DNA from: Alteribacillus sp. YIM 98480
GTDB lineage: Bacteria; Bacillota; Bacilli; Bacillales; Marinococcaceae
Assembly: GCF_009765375.1 (NCBI RefSeq)
Contig: NZ_VTOK01000009.1
Span: 192,793-231,837, forward strand
Reading direction: 5' to 3'
DNA: 39,045 nucleotides
Positions within the stretch are counted from its first letter, which is position 1, and the number at the start of each line of letters is the position of its first letter. A model generated the notes under the pieces. It ran no database searches. It was given only the letters and a program-made list of their open reading frames with translations, and was not told where the DNA came from. The position numbers were made by a program, and so were the translations under genes. Below are positions 31,232 through 39,045 of this stretch, piece by piece.

Positions 31232-32473
31232 TTAAAAGTCTTGTTGAGCATTTAATGTTAACTCGGTTGTTTGCTGCTCGCCTTCTCGGTAGAACGTCAC
31301 TTCAATTGTATTTCCTATCTCAGCCTCTGTGTACAAATATTTACGTAAATCGTGGCCGTCTGTTATTTCTTCCCCATCTACGGAAGTAATCACATCGTAT
31401 TCTTGCAATCCTGCTTCCTGTGCAGGTGTTCCTTGGGCTACATTAGTCACAAACACCCCGCTGTCTACATCAGAAGGAAGCTTTAACGTTTCCTGCCAGT
31501 GGTAACTCGGAATTTCAGAAAGGGATCTAATTCCGATACCCATTTGCGGCCGTTCTACTTCTCCTTTTGTTTCAAGGTCTTCAATAACAGGAATGGCGAC
31601 TGCTGATGGAATGGCAAAACCAATGCCTTCTACTGTAGATTGGGCAATTTTCATGGAATTAATCCCTATAAGCTGGCCGTTAATATTAATGAGCGCTCCG
31701 CCACTGTTACCTGGATTGATAGCAGCATCAGTCTGCATGACTTCTGCGTTCCAATCAGGTTGTCCATTACCGGTCAAATCAACAGGAATACTTCGTTCCG
31801 TCGCACTTATAATTCCTTGTGTTACTGTTCTTGAAAGGTTCGTGCCTAGTGGATTACCGATAGCTATTGCAGGTTCTCCTACATTTATGTTTTCCGAGTT
31901 GCCAAATTCAGCAACCGTATCTACACCTTCTGCATCGATTTGAAGAACAGCAAGATCTGTTAACACATCTGATCCGACTAGTTCTGCTTCTACCCTTTGT
32001 TCATCTGATAAACTAACTTCTACTTGACTGGCCCCTTCAATAACGTGATGGTTTGTTACAATAAAAGCGGAATCTCCTTCTACTTTATAGATAACACCCG
32101 AACCAGTCCCTTGGTTTTGTCCGCCTTCCTCTTCCTGCCAAAACTCCGATCTCTGAAGATTAAAGACCCCTACCACAGCATCGGAAACATTATTTACTGC
32201 TTCTGTAATATCAGAGTTTACGGATACATTAACATTTTGCTGCTGTTCCGTAAAAATATCATCTTCAGCGGAATTATTCTCTGACGTTACAGATGAATCT
32301 TCCTGTCCTCCTGCCAACCCCGACAAAAGGCCTGCTCCAGAAAGCAGCGGCATCGAGAAGACGACAAGCAGGGCACCTATAATAGCACCTATAAAACCTG
32401 CTATTCCTGTTCTTTGTCGATTCTTTTTAGATCTTTTGTTTTCATCATCCATATGATCATTATAATAACCCAT
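31232..32473 (-). CDS. yyxA: HtrA-like serine protease (YyxA/HtrC)
   Basis: This membrane-anchored trypsin-like protease degrades or refolds damaged envelope proteins. From ATG 32473 it has 413 residues: a short basic cytoplasmic tail, one membrane segment (about residues 21-45), an acidic linker, the protease domain with His in IVTNHHVIEGAS, Asp in SDVLTDLAVLQID and Ser in INPGNSGGALIN, and one C-terminal PDZ domain (GVFVTNVAQGTPAQEAGLQ). I prefer 32473 because the ATG at 32497 and the longer frame lack a ribosome site. It lies downstream of walJ after a 300-base gap and keeps the B. subtilis position. It may be read partly from its own promoter. Confidence 0.93.
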   Translation of the reverse strand: MGYYNDHMDDENKRSKKNRQRTGIAGFIGAIIGALLVVFSMPLLSGAGLLSGLAGGQEDSSVTSENNSAEDDIFTEQQQNVNVSVNSDITEAVNNVSDAVVGVFNLQRSEFWQEEEGGQNQGTGSGVIYKVEGDSAFIVTNHHVIEGASQVEVSLSDEQRVEAELVGSDVLTDLAVLQIDAEGVDTVAEFGNSENINVGEPAIAIGNPLGTNLSRTVTQGIISATERSIPVDLTGNGQPDWNAEVMQTDAAINPGNSGGALININGQLIGINSMKIAQSTVEGIGFAIPSAVAIPVIEDLETKGEVERPQMGIGIRSLSEIPSYHWQETLKLPSDVDSGVFVTNVAQGTPAQEAGLQEYDVITSVDGEEITDGHDLRKYLYTEAEIGNTIEVTFYREGEQQTTELTLNAQQDF

Positions 32474-32773
32474 AACCTCCGACACCTTCCTGTTCATTAA
32501 AGTTCTGTGAAACAAAACAAGCTTTTCGCCCGATGGCGAAGTCATGGTTTTTTAACCGAAGCATCCTCTCCTCTTACCTTTTAGGTATTTTTCCCCAAGT
32601 AACAAGAAATTAAGCACGATTATGGTTGTATCTTTATTTTATTTAAAACCTTGTAAATTCGTCCAGAAAGAAGCTTTGTTTTATATAATTTTCCACAATT
32701 TTGCTTTTAGAGTGTCCTAATTAAGAGGTTTATAAACATCTTTATCGTTCCACTAGAAGGAGTCCTAGTCTCA
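32474..32773. other. Gap between walJ and htrA
   Basis: These 300 bases contain no supported gene. A small hairpin TTCGCC-cgat-GGCGAA lies at 32525-32540, not followed by a T run. The region probably holds an htrA promoter on the minus strand, but I could not pick out convincing -35 and -10 elements. Confidence 0.4.
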
Positions 32774-33568
32774 TTACAATGTGACTAATGACGTAGCTTT
32801 ATTCGGGTCCGTATCATAAAGGTGAAAATCGTAACCAATTCCGCAGTCATTTTCTTCTAAAATCTGCTTTACAGTCATTCGAGCTAAATCTTTCATATTG
32901 TTATCTTGACTTAAATGGGCTAAATAAATACGTTTTGTCTTTTCACCCACCACTTCTGCTAAAGCGGAAGCGGCGTCTTCATTAGAAACATGGCCGGTAT
33001 CCCCTAGAATTCTCCGTTTAATATTCCAAGGATAGCGGCACATCCGCAGCATGTTCATGTCATGATTCGATTCAAATATAAACATATCAGCATTTTGTAC
33101 AATTCCTTTTGTATGTTCACTGACATACCCCATATCTGTAGCAAGGGCTAGTTTTTTTCCTTCATTATGAAAAACAAAAAACATCGGATCAGCTGCATCA
33201 TGAGAAACTCCAAACGATTCCACCTCAAGATCACCAAACGTTTGAAGACAACCGCGTTCAAAAATAAATTTTTGCTCCGAATGAATGGTACCTATGCTAT
33301 TTTCCATTGCCTTCCATGTTTTTTCATTCGCATAAATTGGCAAGTTGTATTTTCTCGCTAAAATCCCTACACCTTTGATATGGTCACTATGTTCATGAGT
33401 TACTAGAATACCATCTAAATCTTTTGGGCTTCGTGATACTTGTTGAAACAGCCCTTCTAATTTTTTTCCGCTTAAACCTGCATCTATGAGCAAGCGTTTT
33501 TCCTTTGTTTCTAAATAAACAGCATTTCCCGTGCTCCCGCTTGCCAGTACGCTAAAAGATAAAGCCAT
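32774..33568 (-). CDS. walJ: MBL-fold metallohydrolase WalJ (YycJ)
   Basis: The 264-residue cytoplasmic protein is a metallo-beta-lactamase fold hydrolase of the YycJ family, linked in Gram-positive bacteria to DNA replication and mismatch-repair-type exonuclease activity and to coordination with wall synthesis. It has the family start [13 protein letters not shown], the metal motif [13 protein letters not shown] (about residues 55-67), [12 protein letters not shown] and [16 protein letters not shown] 33568 is preceded by GGAG at a workable distance; GTG 33580 would be too close to it. It is the fifth gene of the wal operon and starts 21 bases after walI. Confidence 0.93.
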   Translation of the reverse strand: MALSFSVLASGSTGNAVYLETKEKRLLIDAGLSGKKLEGLFQQVSRSPKDLDGILVTHEHSDHIKGVGILARKYNLPIYANEKTWKAMENSIGTIHSEQKFIFERGCLQTFGDLEVESFGVSHDAADPMFFVFHNEGKKLALATDMGYVSEHTKGIVQNADMFIFESNHDMNMLRMCRYPWNIKRRILGDTGHVSNEDAASALAEVVGEKTKRIYLAHLSQDNNMKDLARMTVKQILEENDCGIGYDFHLYDTDPNKATSLVTL

Positions 33569-33589
33569 CTGTTGTTTCACTCCACGTTA

Positions 33590-34426
33590 TTAATCTTCCT
33601 TTGATTCTCCTGAATCTGTTTCATTTTCATCGTTTTGCCTATTGTTATCAGAATCTCCCGCTAATTCTTGGATTGAACCATCAATGGCATGTACAAGATA
33701 ATTTTTATCTTCATTTATTTCTATTTGATACATTGGTGTAAAGACCTGCACCTCTCCTTCTGGACTGAAAAGGCTATGATACCCTAATTCCACTTCATTA
33801 ACTTGATCATTAAAAGAGACGATGCCATCGTTTAATAATACTTCAATAGCTTTATAAGGATCGAGCATATCCTTTTCTTTTCCTTCTTCGTCAAAATTAA
33901 GATAGCTCTGCACATAACTTTCTATTTCGTTATCTTCATTAAAAAACAACACCAGCTGGTCTTCTTCATAAGTGACAACCGTTTTATCCTCATACGTTTG
34001 GTTAAAATACATCTGTCTATCATCACTGTTCCATCTTTCATATCTGTACTCATCTGCATTCCAAACATACTGGTCTAAAAAATCCGAAATAGATTCTTCC
34101 ACATCTGAGGTAACTTCGTATGGATCCTCTAACGTCACTTCTACAAACCTATCGTTTAAAACATTGATATTATCTTCTCCAACCTTGTTTATCGCTTCTT
34201 CTTCCATTTGAATGGGCTGGCCGACAATGTGGTTAATTTCACTTCTTTCTTCTGGCAGCTCTTCTGTAATATGGATATTCATATCAGCTAACCGTTCCCT
34301 GACTGTTGCTTGAGCTCTTACATCAATCTCACTGGCGCTTTTTTTTTCTAATAATTGGTAAAGTAAAAAAGCATTGAGGAGAAGAAATGTGATAATAAAA
34401 ATCGTTTTCGTCCTATTCCAATCCAC
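33590..34426 (-). CDS. walI: WalI (YycI), regulator of WalK
   Basis: This 278-residue membrane protein has one N-terminal segment (DWNRTKTIFIITFLLLNAFL, about residues 2-21) and a large acidic external domain of YycI type. With WalH it binds WalK in the membrane and tunes its kinase activity. I take GTG at 34426 as the start: GGGGAGG lies seven bases upstream, and the B. subtilis protein likewise begins at the DWNKTKTIF block. The frame then overlaps walH by 14 bases. The external domain is very rich in Asp and Glu (for example the tail DSDNNRQNDENETDSGESKE), as in salt- or alkali-adapted bacteria. Confidence 0.92.
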   Translation of the reverse strand: MDWNRTKTIFIITFLLLNAFLLYQLLEKKSASEIDVRAQATVRERLADMNIHITEELPEERSEINHIVGQPIQMEEEAINKVGEDNINVLNDRFVEVTLEDPYEVTSDVEESISDFLDQYVWNADEYRYERWNSDDRQMYFNQTYEDKTVVTYEEDQLVLFFNEDNEIESYVQSYLNFDEEGKEKDMLDPYKAIEVLLNDGIVSFNDQVNEVELGYHSLFSPEGEVQVFTPMYQIEINEDKNYLVHAIDGSIQELAGDSDNNRQNDENETDSGESKED

Positions 34427-35750
34427 TTTCTTCCTCCCCCTCTTCTGTTCCACCAGGTTCTATAGGATACCATGCATCGTCATAATTCACATACCAACTC
34501 GGTTCAAAACGAATAACGACATTATCTGTTTTTTCCATTTTGTAGCCAATTTGAATGTTTTCAATTCGCTCTGGATCAAACTGCTCTTCTGCGAATTCTA
34601 TAACTTCTTCTCCATCTGCAAGTTCAATCGAACCTCTAGCGTCAATCGGACTCTCATCTAGATTAAACAAAGGACGTGAGTATTGAGAAACTTGTCCACC
34701 TACTCGTGAAACGTTAATGGACGCAAGATCTAATCCTTGTGATTCAAATACAGGCAGACCTGATACAATCATTCGATACGTAGCATTTTCTTCTTGGCTG
34801 CGACGCTTCCAGTCATATAGGCGGTAGGTATCAGTCCATCCCCCTCGAGAATTGATAAAATCAAAAGAAGCTTCCACTACATGGTTTTGTGAATCTGGAA
34901 CGTTCTCACTATAAACCGGATTAACATAATTCAAATAATCTCCGTTATCTTCTAAGCTCATCATACGGTTGCCATCCGTGAAGGATGCTTCCCGATTGTC
35001 TTGATGATACTGTTTTACGTAATCAGAATCATTAAATAATAACCTCAAGAAAGCATTGTAATTAATTTCTGAAGATGTATCAGAAAGAGTACTATACGTA
35101 ACGGGCTCTTCTGGTAAATAAATTGTTTTTGGTAAAACCGAACCGTTATCTATCTCATAAGAGAAAACAGATGTAAATTCATCCATTTGACGAATATACT
35201 GTTCTCTAAAATCAGACATACTAAAGTTTGTCTCCCCTTCTAGAACGACAGGATCCTCATAGGACACAAACTTTACTTGCAGATTTTCGCTATCAACTCC
35301 TTCATCAATCAGTAAAACTCGATCCACTGAGTCAATAGATAAATAAGGAATATCCTCTTCAAAATTGAGCATTTCATCTAATATATCTCCAGGTATAGGG
35401 GTTGGAAATATCAATTCTGCTATTCTCTGACCTTCATATAACTCATCTACTTCAAAATCTTGATTTAGTGTAATGTCTTCAAAACGAGCTTCTAAAAGAG
35501 TGTTGTAAAATCTCGAAAAAGCTCGTTCAGTACCGTTTAATGCAACTTGGCTCTCGCCATTACGAAAAACTAACTGATCCGGCCAAATTACATCTTGCAG
35601 GTCTAATTCTTCTCCAAAATTTTCACTAGGAAGGTAATCAGATTCATCTAAATAGGCCAAATCCGGCTGAAAGGTCCAAAGCTGCCACGTTAGTATAACG
35701 CTAAGAGCAACTAATATCGTTAGAGTCCAAGATTTTATACGTTCCATCAT
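34413..35750 (-). CDS. walH: WalH (YycH), regulator of WalK
   Basis: The 445-residue protein has one N-terminal membrane segment (SWTLTILVALSVILTWQLWT, about residues 7-26) and a large external YycH domain. It acts with WalI on the WalK sensor; in B. subtilis this lowers WalK activity. The family features include the NGTERAFSRFYNTLLEARF stretch and LLFNDSDYVKQ. The start codon overlaps the walK stop (ATGA type), so the two are translationally coupled. The whole external part is strongly acidic. Third gene of the operon. Confidence 0.93.
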   Translation of the reverse strand: MMERIKSWTLTILVALSVILTWQLWTFQPDLAYLDESDYLPSENFGEELDLQDVIWPDQLVFRNGESQVALNGTERAFSRFYNTLLEARFEDITLNQDFEVDELYEGQRIAELIFPTPIPGDILDEMLNFEEDIPYLSIDSVDRVLLIDEGVDSENLQVKFVSYEDPVVLEGETNFSMSDFREQYIRQMDEFTSVFSYEIDNGSVLPKTIYLPEEPVTYSTLSDTSSEINYNAFLRLLFNDSDYVKQYHQDNREASFTDGNRMMSLEDNGDYLNYVNPVYSENVPDSQNHVVEASFDFINSRGGWTDTYRLYDWKRRSQEENATYRMIVSGLPVFESQGLDLASINVSRVGGQVSQYSRPLFNLDESPIDARGSIELADGEEVIEFAEEQFDPERIENIQIGYKMEKTDNVVIRFEPSWYVNYDDAWYPIEPGGTEEGEEESGLE

Positions 35751-37573
35751 TCAACAACACCCGCTTTTTTATTAACGGTATAAGGAAGCGTTACCGATAT
35801 CGTCGTCCCTTTTCTCCACTCACTATTAACAGTAATATATCCACCATGGGACTGAACCAGCTCTTTAGCAATAGCAAGTCCTAAACCTGTGCCGCCAAGA
35901 TTTCGGGCTCTCGCCTTATCGACTCTGTAGAAACGGTCAAATATTTTAGCTTGATTTTCCTTTGGTATACCTACGCCTTCATCCGTAATTTCAATATCTA
36001 CAGCTTGTGAACGAGTAATCATTTGAATGGTTATCAAGCCGCCATCTGGCGAATATTTTACAGCGTTAGAAATAATATTATCGAAAACTTGAGTCATTTT
36101 ATCTTTGTCCATATTTACATAAACAGAATGCATCGGGATTTCTTTTGAAAACTCTATGTTTTTATCCTTTGTTATCATTTCAAAACGTTCTGCTATCTGC
36201 CGTAAGAGCTCACCAATATCTGTTGTTTCAAAGGTGAGTTGAAGATCGTTGCTGTCCATTTTGGATAATTGTAGTAAATCGTTTACAAGCCGAATCATTC
36301 GCTCGGTTTCATTTTGAGTAACTTTTAAAAAGCGGGGTCCTAAACTTTCATCTTCCATTGCCCCGTCTTCTAATGCTTCTAGATAACTTCTCATCGTAGT
36401 TAACGGGGTGCGAAGTTCATGAGAAACATTGGCTACAAATTCACGCCGTTCTCTTTCTATTTTCTCCTGTTCGGTAACGTCATGAAGTACCGTAATAAGA
36501 CCATTTACCGGACCTTCTTCATTGCGAATAACAGAAAAATTAGCTTCTAGTATAAATTCTTCGTTGTCCTCACTGAAATCAAGCAGGATGGAATCAGAAT
36601 AATCATATAAATCACTTGGTGTTATGGTTTCAGAAAGCCGCAGTACTTCTGGAAGAGACGTTCCCATGATGTGCTTGTTATCCACATTCAACAGCTGTTC
36701 AGCACGATTATTCATCAATATAATGCGTCCGAGCTCATCTGTCGCAATAACACCATCTGTCATGTGAGCTAAAACAGAGCTTAATTTTTTCCGCTCTCCT
36801 TCTGTAGTAGCCCGAGCATCTTTTAAACTGAGTGTAAGAGCATTAAAAGATTCAGCAAGCTGGCCAATTTCATCTTGTCCGTATACTCGCACACGCCGGG
36901 AAAAATCTCCTTCTCCCATCACTTTAGCTTGTTTTCTCATATCCACAATCGGCCGGGTTATTGTTTGTGAAAGCAATATCCCAAGCACTGCTGTGATGAC
37001 CAAAGCAATAATCGTTCCATTGAAAAAAATGCCATTTATTTCATCCATCTCTTGATAGATATTTTCCATGGAAGCCTCAATATAAATGGCACCTATAATT
37101 TCTCCATCCGCTTCAACCGGCTGGGAGATCACCTGGATTCTATCCCCGGTTTCCGGATCTCTTAAAATGGGACTATCTTCTGTACCAATTAGAGCTCTTT
37201 TCACTCTAACTTCTGTACTTTGCTGCCCCACAATATTTTGATCATTCCAATTTGATGTCCCTAATACTTCCTGATTCGGTCCAATAACCTGAACTTCCGA
37301 ATCCTCTATCGAAAAAAACTCTTGTAAAAGATCTTCTATATCATCTTCAAGCGGTTCTTCTTCACTATCACGATCTCTTGTCATTTCTTGTCTAACATTA
37401 TATTCGAGCAAATCAGCTCGTTCAACTAACATATCATAATGATTGTCTTCAAGCTGCGATTCTAATTCTCTCGTAAAATAAACACCTATCACCTGCATGG
37501 CAATAAATATGAGCAGCATAAAGATTACAATCATTTTGACATGAATCGATTTAAAAAAATCGATAATTTTCAT
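35747..37573 (-). CDS. walK: WalK (YycG) sensor histidine kinase
   Basis: WalK senses the state of wall synthesis and phosphorylates WalR. The order of parts in the 608 residues is: membrane segment 13-33, external Cache-like domain 34-182, membrane segment about 183-203, HAMP about 204-256, PAS about 262-368, HisKA with the phospho-acceptor H385 in NVSHELRTP, and HATPase with DNIISNAVKYSPDGG, DEGVGIPKEN and GGTGLGLAIAKEL. In the PAS domain H270, D273, H364 and E368 match the zinc-binding set reported for Staphylococcus aureus WalK, as I recall it. It begins two bases after walR; AGGAG in the end of walR is its ribosome site. Confidence 0.97.
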   Translation of the reverse strand: MKIIDFFKSIHVKMIVIFMLLIFIAMQVIGVYFTRELESQLEDNHYDMLVERADLLEYNVRQEMTRDRDSEEEPLEDDIEDLLQEFFSIEDSEVQVIGPNQEVLGTSNWNDQNIVGQQSTEVRVKRALIGTEDSPILRDPETGDRIQVISQPVEADGEIIGAIYIEASMENIYQEMDEINGIFFNGTIIALVITAVLGILLSQTITRPIVDMRKQAKVMGEGDFSRRVRVYGQDEIGQLAESFNALTLSLKDARATTEGERKKLSSVLAHMTDGVIATDELGRIILMNNRAEQLLNVDNKHIMGTSLPEVLRLSETITPSDLYDYSDSILLDFSEDNEEFILEANFSVIRNEEGPVNGLITVLHDVTEQEKIERERREFVANVSHELRTPLTTMRSYLEALEDGAMEDESLGPRFLKVTQNETERMIRLVNDLLQLSKMDSNDLQLTFETTDIGELLRQIAERFEMITKDKNIEFSKEIPMHSVYVNMDKDKMTQVFDNIISNAVKYSPDGGLITIQMITRSQAVDIEITDEGVGIPKENQAKIFDRFYRVDKARARNLGGTGLGLAIAKELVQSHGGYITVNSEWRKGTTISVTLPYTVNKKAGVVE

Positions 37574-37575
37574 TT

Positions 37576-38283
37576 TTACTTCTCCTGTTCAGGGTGTTTT
37601 AAATAATAGCCGACTCCTCGTCTTGTTACAATCCACATCGGATAACTTGGATTATCTTCCACTTTTTCACGGAGACGACGTACAGTCACGTCTACGGTTC
37701 GGACATCACCAAAATAGTCATAACCCCATACGGCTTGGAGTAAATGTTCACGCGTCATGACTTGCCCAATATGGCGTGCTAAATAATGAATAAGTTCAAA
37801 TTCCCGGTGTGTTAAATCTACTGGATCTCCACGTTTAGAAACAAGATATGCATCGGGGTCAATCGTTAAATCCCCAACCTCAATTTGTTTTTGTTTCGAT
37901 TGGTTTTCTTCTGGAACAACCTGCAGTCTTCTTAAATTAGCTTTTACTCGTGCAATAAGTTCTCTCGTACTGAAAGGCTTTGTCACATAGTCATCCGCAC
38001 CCAATTCCAGACCAAGCACCTTATCTATTTCTGCATCCTTTGCGGTTAACATGATAATAGGCATATCAAAATATTTTCGGATTTCACGGCAAACTTCCAT
38101 TCCATCTTTATGAGGCAGCATAATATCAAGCAGAACAATATCGGGTTTAAATTGGTGTACTTTTTCTATGGCTTGATTCCCGTCATAAGCTACTTCTACT
38201 TGAAACCCTTCTTTTTTTAAATTGAAGTCTAAAATATCAGCGATTGGCTGTTCATCATCAACCACTAAAATCTTTTCGTCCAT
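37576..38283 (-). CDS. walR: WalR (YycF) response regulator
   Basis: The 235-residue OmpR/PhoB-type regulator is essential in most Firmicutes and drives autolysin genes. The receiver domain has D10/D11 and the phosphorylated D53 in [12 protein letters not shown], and K102 in YVTKPFS. T101, the PrkC-phosphorylated threonine of homologues, is conserved. The winged-helix domain (about residues 133-230) ends [20 protein letters not shown]. It is the first gene of walRKHIJ. The ATG at 38283 has ATGGAGCGGA upstream. Confidence 0.97.
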   Translation of the reverse strand: MDEKILVVDDEQPIADILDFNLKKEGFQVEVAYDGNQAIEKVHQFKPDIVLLDIMLPHKDGMEVCREIRKYFDMPIIMLTAKDAEIDKVLGLELGADDYVTKPFSTRELIARVKANLRRLQVVPEENQSKQKQIEVGDLTIDPDAYLVSKRGDPVDLTHREFELIHYLARHIGQVMTREHLLQAVWGYDYFGDVRTVDVTVRRLREKVEDNPSYPMWIVTRRGVGYYLKHPEQEK

Positions 38284-38467
38284 CCAATATCCGCTCCATT
38301 TCTTTTCATAGAATAAGTTGCTAGGATTACAGTAAACTCACTATGTCACGATTACAGGCTGGTTCTACCTGTTTATTTAATAGCTGGCTGTTACTAGTTA
38401 AAGTAAGTATACTAGATTATTATCGTTAACCGGTATAACAAACATGTTACCTGTTTTAACAGTATTA
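38284..38467 (-). promoter_or_regulatory. Upstream region of the wal operon
   Basis: On the minus strand a good -10 hexamer TATACT lies at 38411-38406 with no convincing -35 at 16-18 bases. A start site near 38399 would give a leader of about 115 bases. I saw no clear WalR box (TGTWAH-N5-TGTWAH). The rest holds no gene. Confidence 0.35.
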
Positions 38468-38560
38468 AAAAAAACTTGGCTTGCCATCAAGTCCAAATGG
38501 CAGGGGCCTTCGTCTATTCCTGCTTTATTCCTTTAGCAAAGTTACACTTTCCTAAAGAAT
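38468..38560. repeat. Hairpin intergenic repeat, copy 6 (family C)
   Basis: AAAACTTGGCTTGCCATCAA begins the copy; ACTTGG and CAAGT form the short stem. The tail CTTTAGCAAAGTTACACTTTCC matches the tail of copy 5 closely. It lies between the wal operon and tRNA-Phe. Confidence 0.65.
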
Positions 38561-38651
38561 TAGAAAAAAACAGTCCTCTTATATTGTAACACAGCCTGAA
38601 AGGGACACGTTACAACGTTTGTATGTAACATTTTGTATTTTAGTGGTATAC

Positions 38652-38680
38652 AAAAAACGCCTGGAATGTTATCCAGACGT
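38652..38680 (-). terminator. Terminator of the tRNA transcript
   Basis: On the minus strand ACGTCTGGA pairs with TCCAGGCGT (one G-U pair) around a six-base loop, followed by TTTTT. It lies just after tRNA-Phe, insulating the wal operon. Confidence 0.9.
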
Positions 38681-38699
38681 GTATTGTTATTTTTTTAAA

Positions 38700-38775
38700 T
38701 GGTGGCTCGAGACGGAATCGAACCGCCGACACGAGGATTTTCAGTCCACTGCTCTACCGACTGAGCTATCGAGCC
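38700..38775 (-). tRNA. tRNA-Phe (GAA)
   Basis: Full cloverleaf on the minus strand. The acceptor GGCTCGA pairs with TCGAGCC, the D arm is GCTCAGTCGGTAGAGC, the anticodon loop CTGAAAA carries GAA, and the T arm holds GGTTCGATTCC. The 3' CCA is encoded. It is 76 bases long. Confidence 0.97.
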
Positions 38776-38907
38776 ATTTAAACAAGTAATGCTTCTTTAT
38801 ATTTTTCTTCTTGGTTGCTTATTTCCACTGTCCCTTCCTCTTTTATTTTGCTTCAAGAATTTATGAGTCGGGACAACTTGAGGTTTTTCGATGATGTTTT
38901 GCTCGTT

Positions 38908-38933
38908 TCTCTATCGGACTGAGCTACCGAGCT
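38908..38933 (-). pseudogene. tRNA 5'-half fragment
   Basis: Read on the minus strand, AGCTCGGTAGCTCAGTCCGA then TAGAGA resembles the first 26 bases of tRNA-Phe (about 21 identities), including the GCTCAGT D arm. Nothing after it forms an anticodon or T arm, so it is a decayed or recombined tRNA remnant between two intact genes. Confidence 0.65.
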
Positions 38934-38977
38934 ATTATTCTTGGTGCATTCTATCTTATGTAAATAGTAGTAGTAAA

Positions 38978-39045
38978 TGGCGGGCCTGACGGGAATCGAA
39001 CCCGCGATCTCCTGCGTGACAGGCAGGCATGTTAACCGCTACACC
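38978..39045 (-). tRNA. tRNA-Asp (GTC), cut by the window edge
   Basis: The minus strand shows an anticodon stem CCTGC/GCAGG with loop CTGTCAC (GTC), the T arm CGCGGGTTCGATTCCCGTC-like segment, acceptor 3' side CAGGCCCG and encoded CCA. Only the first few acceptor bases lie outside the window. Confidence 0.93.

Noticed and set aside
36678-36686. DnaA-box match TTATCCACA inside walK
   Set aside because: It is a single match within a coding sequence, at the frequency expected by chance.
38560-38650. TGTAAC-like repeats upstream of the wal operon as WalR boxes
   Set aside because: The spacing between hexamers does not fit TGTWAH-N5-TGTWAH, and they lie on the far side of the family C repeat.
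1-39045. CRISPR array, prophage or toxin-antitoxin system
   Set aside because: No evenly spaced short repeats with unique spacers, no phage structural genes and no recognisable toxin pairs were seen; the repeats at 1-362 are too long and are not spacer-separated.

Overview
This window comes from the chromosome of a low-GC, spore-forming member of the Bacillaceae. Three things show this. The gene order follows the Bacillus subtilis ywhD-ywgA-ywfO, lipL/pta/hemQ, gerQ/ywdK/ywdI/ung and walRKHIJ-htrA-rlmH neighbourhoods. A spore coat gene (gerQ) is present. The control signals (CtsR, GlnR/TnrA, cre, parS) are of the Bacillus type. The very acidic extracytoplasmic domains of WalH, WalI, WalK and HtrA suggest a halophilic or alkaliphilic relative, but that is inference. 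Two parS sites, a cluster of five DnaA boxes beside rlmH and the wal operon all point to a position near the replication origin.

Layout. 1-565 holds a tandem array of structured intergenic repeats. 566-5190 (minus strand) carries ywhD, ywgA, ywfO, a dicarboxylate/glutamate-type symporter and a DUF1450 protein. lipL (+) and pta (-) converge at 5579-8932, and an IS1341-type TnpB element (about 6507-7934) has inserted between them, touching the pta stop codon. 9429-12220 (+) carries a degenerate FadH/old-yellow-enzyme homologue, a PaaG-like crotonase and hemQ. gerQ, clpE with two CtsR operators, a DUF3817 protein and a DUF368 polyprenyl-phosphate transporter follow to 17133.

17318-25249 (-) carries ywdK, ywdI and a small unknown protein. 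Next comes a nitrogen-related cluster, transcribed as amt, DUF294 nucleotidyltransferase, DEDDh-type exonuclease and GlnR/TnrA-like regulator, with two GlnR/TnrA boxes around the amt promoter. Then come an oligo-1,6-glucosidase, the wreck of a probable sugar-phosphate phosphatase and an AbrB-family membrane protein. 25398-29876 has a YdcF protein, an aldo/keto reductase, ung, a DUF4190 protein, an inositol-phosphatase-family enzyme and a DedA-like membrane protein. 29880-30320 is the longest structured repeat. 30387-38283 (-) is walR-walK-walH-walI-walJ, htrA, a CxxH/CxxC mini-protein and rlmH. The right edge holds tRNA-Phe, a tRNA fragment and a partial tRNA-Asp.

How the parts fit together. 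WalRK controls cell-wall turnover, and the DUF368 and DedA-like proteins belong to the two families known to recycle the undecaprenyl-phosphate lipid carrier. The amt cluster looks like a self-regulated ammonium response unit lacking an adjacent PII gene. The most notable points are the DnaA-box cluster with parS sites, the amt/DUF294/exonuclease/regulator cluster, the nested-hairpin repeats and the TnpB insertion at the pta stop codon.
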